Positions 49,105 through 50,260 of a stretch of 50,260 nucleotides of DNA are shown one piece after another (position 1 is the stretch's first letter; each line of letters opens with the position of its first letter). A program made the position numbers and the translations under genes. The notes under the pieces were generated by a model, which had not been told where the DNA came from, did no database searches, and worked only from the letters and a program-made list of their open reading frames with translations. This DNA comes from Candidatus Pelagibacter sp. (GTDB lineage: Bacteria > Pseudomonadota > Alphaproteobacteria > Pelagibacterales > Pelagibacteraceae), in assembly GCA_028097785.1 (NCBI GenBank), contig JAOHFB010000003.1:1-50260 (forward strand), in the 5' to 3' direction.

Positions 49105-49220
49105 GCCTGGCAATGTCCTACTCTTCCATGTCTTAAGACAAAGTACCATTGGCGCTGAAAGGCTTGACTGCCGAGTTCGGAATGGGATCGGGTATTACAC
49201 TTTCGCAATAATTACCAGGC
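49105..49220 (-). rRNA. rrf: 5S ribosomal RNA
   Basis: About 116 bases on the minus strand. The ends GCCTGGTAAT (49211-49220) and ATTGCCAGGC (49105-49114) pair as helix I. The conserved core CCCGATCCCATTCCGAACTC and the late segment GGAAGAGTAGGAC are clear. The 23S rRNA gene that normally precedes it is missing; a polysaccharide gene ends 60 bases upstream. No terminator follows; the epimerase starts 9 bases later. Exact ends may shift by a few bases. Confidence 0.95.
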
Positions 49221-49280
49221 GAGTTCTTTTACTCAAAAAAAATTAAATAGTAAAGAATAAAAGAAAATTTGTTATGCTTT

Positions 49281-50260
49281 TTATATATTTACTGTTTTTC
49301 TACTCCAGATTAGGAAGGGTAGATTTAAAATCATAGCAATATTAAGCCAATTATTAAATATACTGCCTGTTGGAACAAATGGCCATAGATATATGGCAAC
49401 TCCTGATAAAATACAAATTTCAAAATCGCTGAAATAATATTTTCCCTTAAATTTAAGAAATAAATGGCCAAAGACATATTTGCAAAAATAAAAAAGAGCA
49501 GTTATCAAAAATAAAAAACCCAATATTCCTGTCTCAGCTAATATTTGAATATAAGTGTTATGAGGATGATTGGCGCAAGAAAAATCGCTTTCCACATATT
49601 TTTTATTATCACAAAAATTTCTAAAATTTTTAACACCAACTCCTAAATATTTGTTATCTAAATACATTCTATAAGCAGTAATATAATGATGAGTATGTGC
49701 TTTTGAAAAAATATAAATTCCCTTTTCTGGACTAATTAAATTCATTTGACTTAAAGTTAAATCAAATACTCTTTCTTTTGCACTAGGGTTCATTAAGCTA
49801 ATAAGTGTAAGTAATATTATGCTAGATAATAATGTGAATAATCTTAATTTTACTAAATTTTTAGAAAATAAAATAACAAAAACAGCTGATAGATTAATAT
49901 AAAAAAAAGCAGAGCGATCTCCACTTAAAAAAATTAAAACTTCTGACAAAATGAAAGTTAAAATACATATAAAAAGTAATTTTTTTTCTTTTTTATATAT
50001 AAATATGGATAATCCAAAAAAAATTGGCCATAATCTACTTAAATAACTCCCTAAAATTTTTTCATCATAAAAAAAACTACTTACTCGCTCATTGAACTCT
50101 CTAAAGAAATACTCATGAAAGCCATCTAAAATTAAGACTATAAAGCAAATAAAAACAACAAAAAAGAAATGTTTTATAAATTTATCATCATAATTTAATA
50201 AAGCAACTATGGCAATTACAAAAACACCATATCTAAAATAAAAAAAAGAAATTTTTAAAC
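49281..50260 (-). CDS. O-antigen ligase/polymerase family membrane protein, C-terminal part (partial)
   Basis: The minus-strand frame stays open from the right edge to the stop at 49281-49283, giving 325 visible residues; the true start is beyond the window. A TTG at 49947-49949 is only an internal Leu codon. The protein has many hydrophobic segments. RLWPIFFGLSIF and LSGDRSAFFYI precede a periplasmic loop with YLGVGVKNFR and HPHNTYIQILAETGILG, as in the Wzy_C domain of O-antigen ligases (WaaL) and polymerases (Wzy). It would join or extend lipid-linked glycan in the periplasm. Ligase and polymerase cannot be told apart here. Confidence 0.85.
   Translation of the reverse strand, partial: LKISFFYFRYGVFVIAIVALLNYDDKFIKHFFFVVFICFIVLILDGFHEYFFREFNERVSSFFYDEKILGSYLSRLWPIFFGLSIFIYKKEKKLLFICILTFILSEVLIFLSGDRSAFFYINLSAVFVILFSKNLVKLRLFTLLSSIILLTLISLMNPSAKERVFDLTLSQMNLISPEKGIYIFSKAHTHHYITAYRMYLDNKYLGVGVKNFRNFCDNKKYVESDFSCANHPHNTYIQILAETGILGFLFLITALFYFCKYVFGHLFLKFKGKYYFSDFEICILSGVAIYLWPFVPTGSIFNNWLNIAMILNLPFLIWSRKTVNI

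Noticed and set aside
49096..49149. N-terminal extension of the epimerase frame
   Set aside because: These 18 codons are the 3' half of the 5S rRNA; the protein's conserved Rossmann start follows directly after the ATG at 49093-49095.
49947..49949. TTG as the start of the O-antigen ligase gene
   Set aside because: The frame stays open without a stop up to the right edge and the upstream text has membrane segments and family-like motifs, so the gene is truncated by the window.

Overview
The window looks like a stretch of a SAR11-type alphaproteobacterium (Pelagibacterales, close to Candidatus Pelagibacter). The DNA is very AT-rich and lysine/asparagine/isoleucine codons dominate. Genes are packed with overlaps or spacers of a few bases, and the longest gene-free stretch is about 134 bases. 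Several items are alphaproteobacterial hallmarks: a DUF1013/TrcR gene, a split pntA, an aa3-type cytochrome oxidase subunit IV mini-gene, the zapA/tkt divergent arrangement, the cpoB-tilS-ftsH-folP-glmM order, and an initiator tRNA of alpha type. The species assignment is inference; no database search was possible.

Layout. Bases 1-2047 hold two surface-carbohydrate-type genes (a partial FkbM-like methyltransferase and an OafA-like acyltransferase with an SGNH domain). Bases 2092-8493 are a minus-strand operon sppA-like, glyQ, glyS, ppdK. Then come ispB (+), pdxH (-), aroC (+), the isoprenoid cluster xseB-ispA-dxs (-), tsaC with an ABC-2 exporter pair (+), tRNA-Arg (-), and rluD-rpoH (+). From 34676 down to 18868 every gene is on the minus strand: coiled-coil gene, zapA, 5-FTHF cyclo-ligase, ymdB-like, yebC, ruvC-like, tolQ-tolR-tolA-tolB-pal, cpoB, tilS, ftsH, folP, glmM, thiD, purA. 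From 34730 the plus strand carries tkt-gap-pgk-fba-thiE-like-efp-suhB, a Wzz-like membrane protein, rpmE-trcR-rpsU and tRNA-fMet. From the right edge back to 44458 the minus strand carries a partial O-antigen ligase, an orphan 5S rRNA, a sugar epimerase, rpmJ, the oxidase mini-subunit, pntAA-pntAB-pntB and a transaldolase-like gene.

How the genes work together. PpdK, Gap, Pgk, class I Fba, Tkt and the transaldolase-like protein form a gluconeogenic/pentose-phosphate core, and PntAB supplies NADPH. Dxs, IspA and IspB feed ubiquinone and undecaprenyl-type isoprenoids. GlmM supplies cell-wall precursors, and Tol-Pal with CpoB maintains the envelope. The two window ends carry variable surface-polysaccharide genes. 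At the right end the polysaccharide genes lie where the 23S rRNA would normally sit relative to 5S. This matches the published SAR11 hypervariable region between 23S and 5S.

I did not find CRISPR arrays, insertion sequences, integrases, phage genes or riboswitches. I see no clear-cut wholly new system. The best leads are the orphan 5S/polysaccharide junction, the divergent RuvC without ruvAB in the tol operon, the Wzz-like protein at the end of the glycolytic operon, and the coiled-coil partner of zapA.
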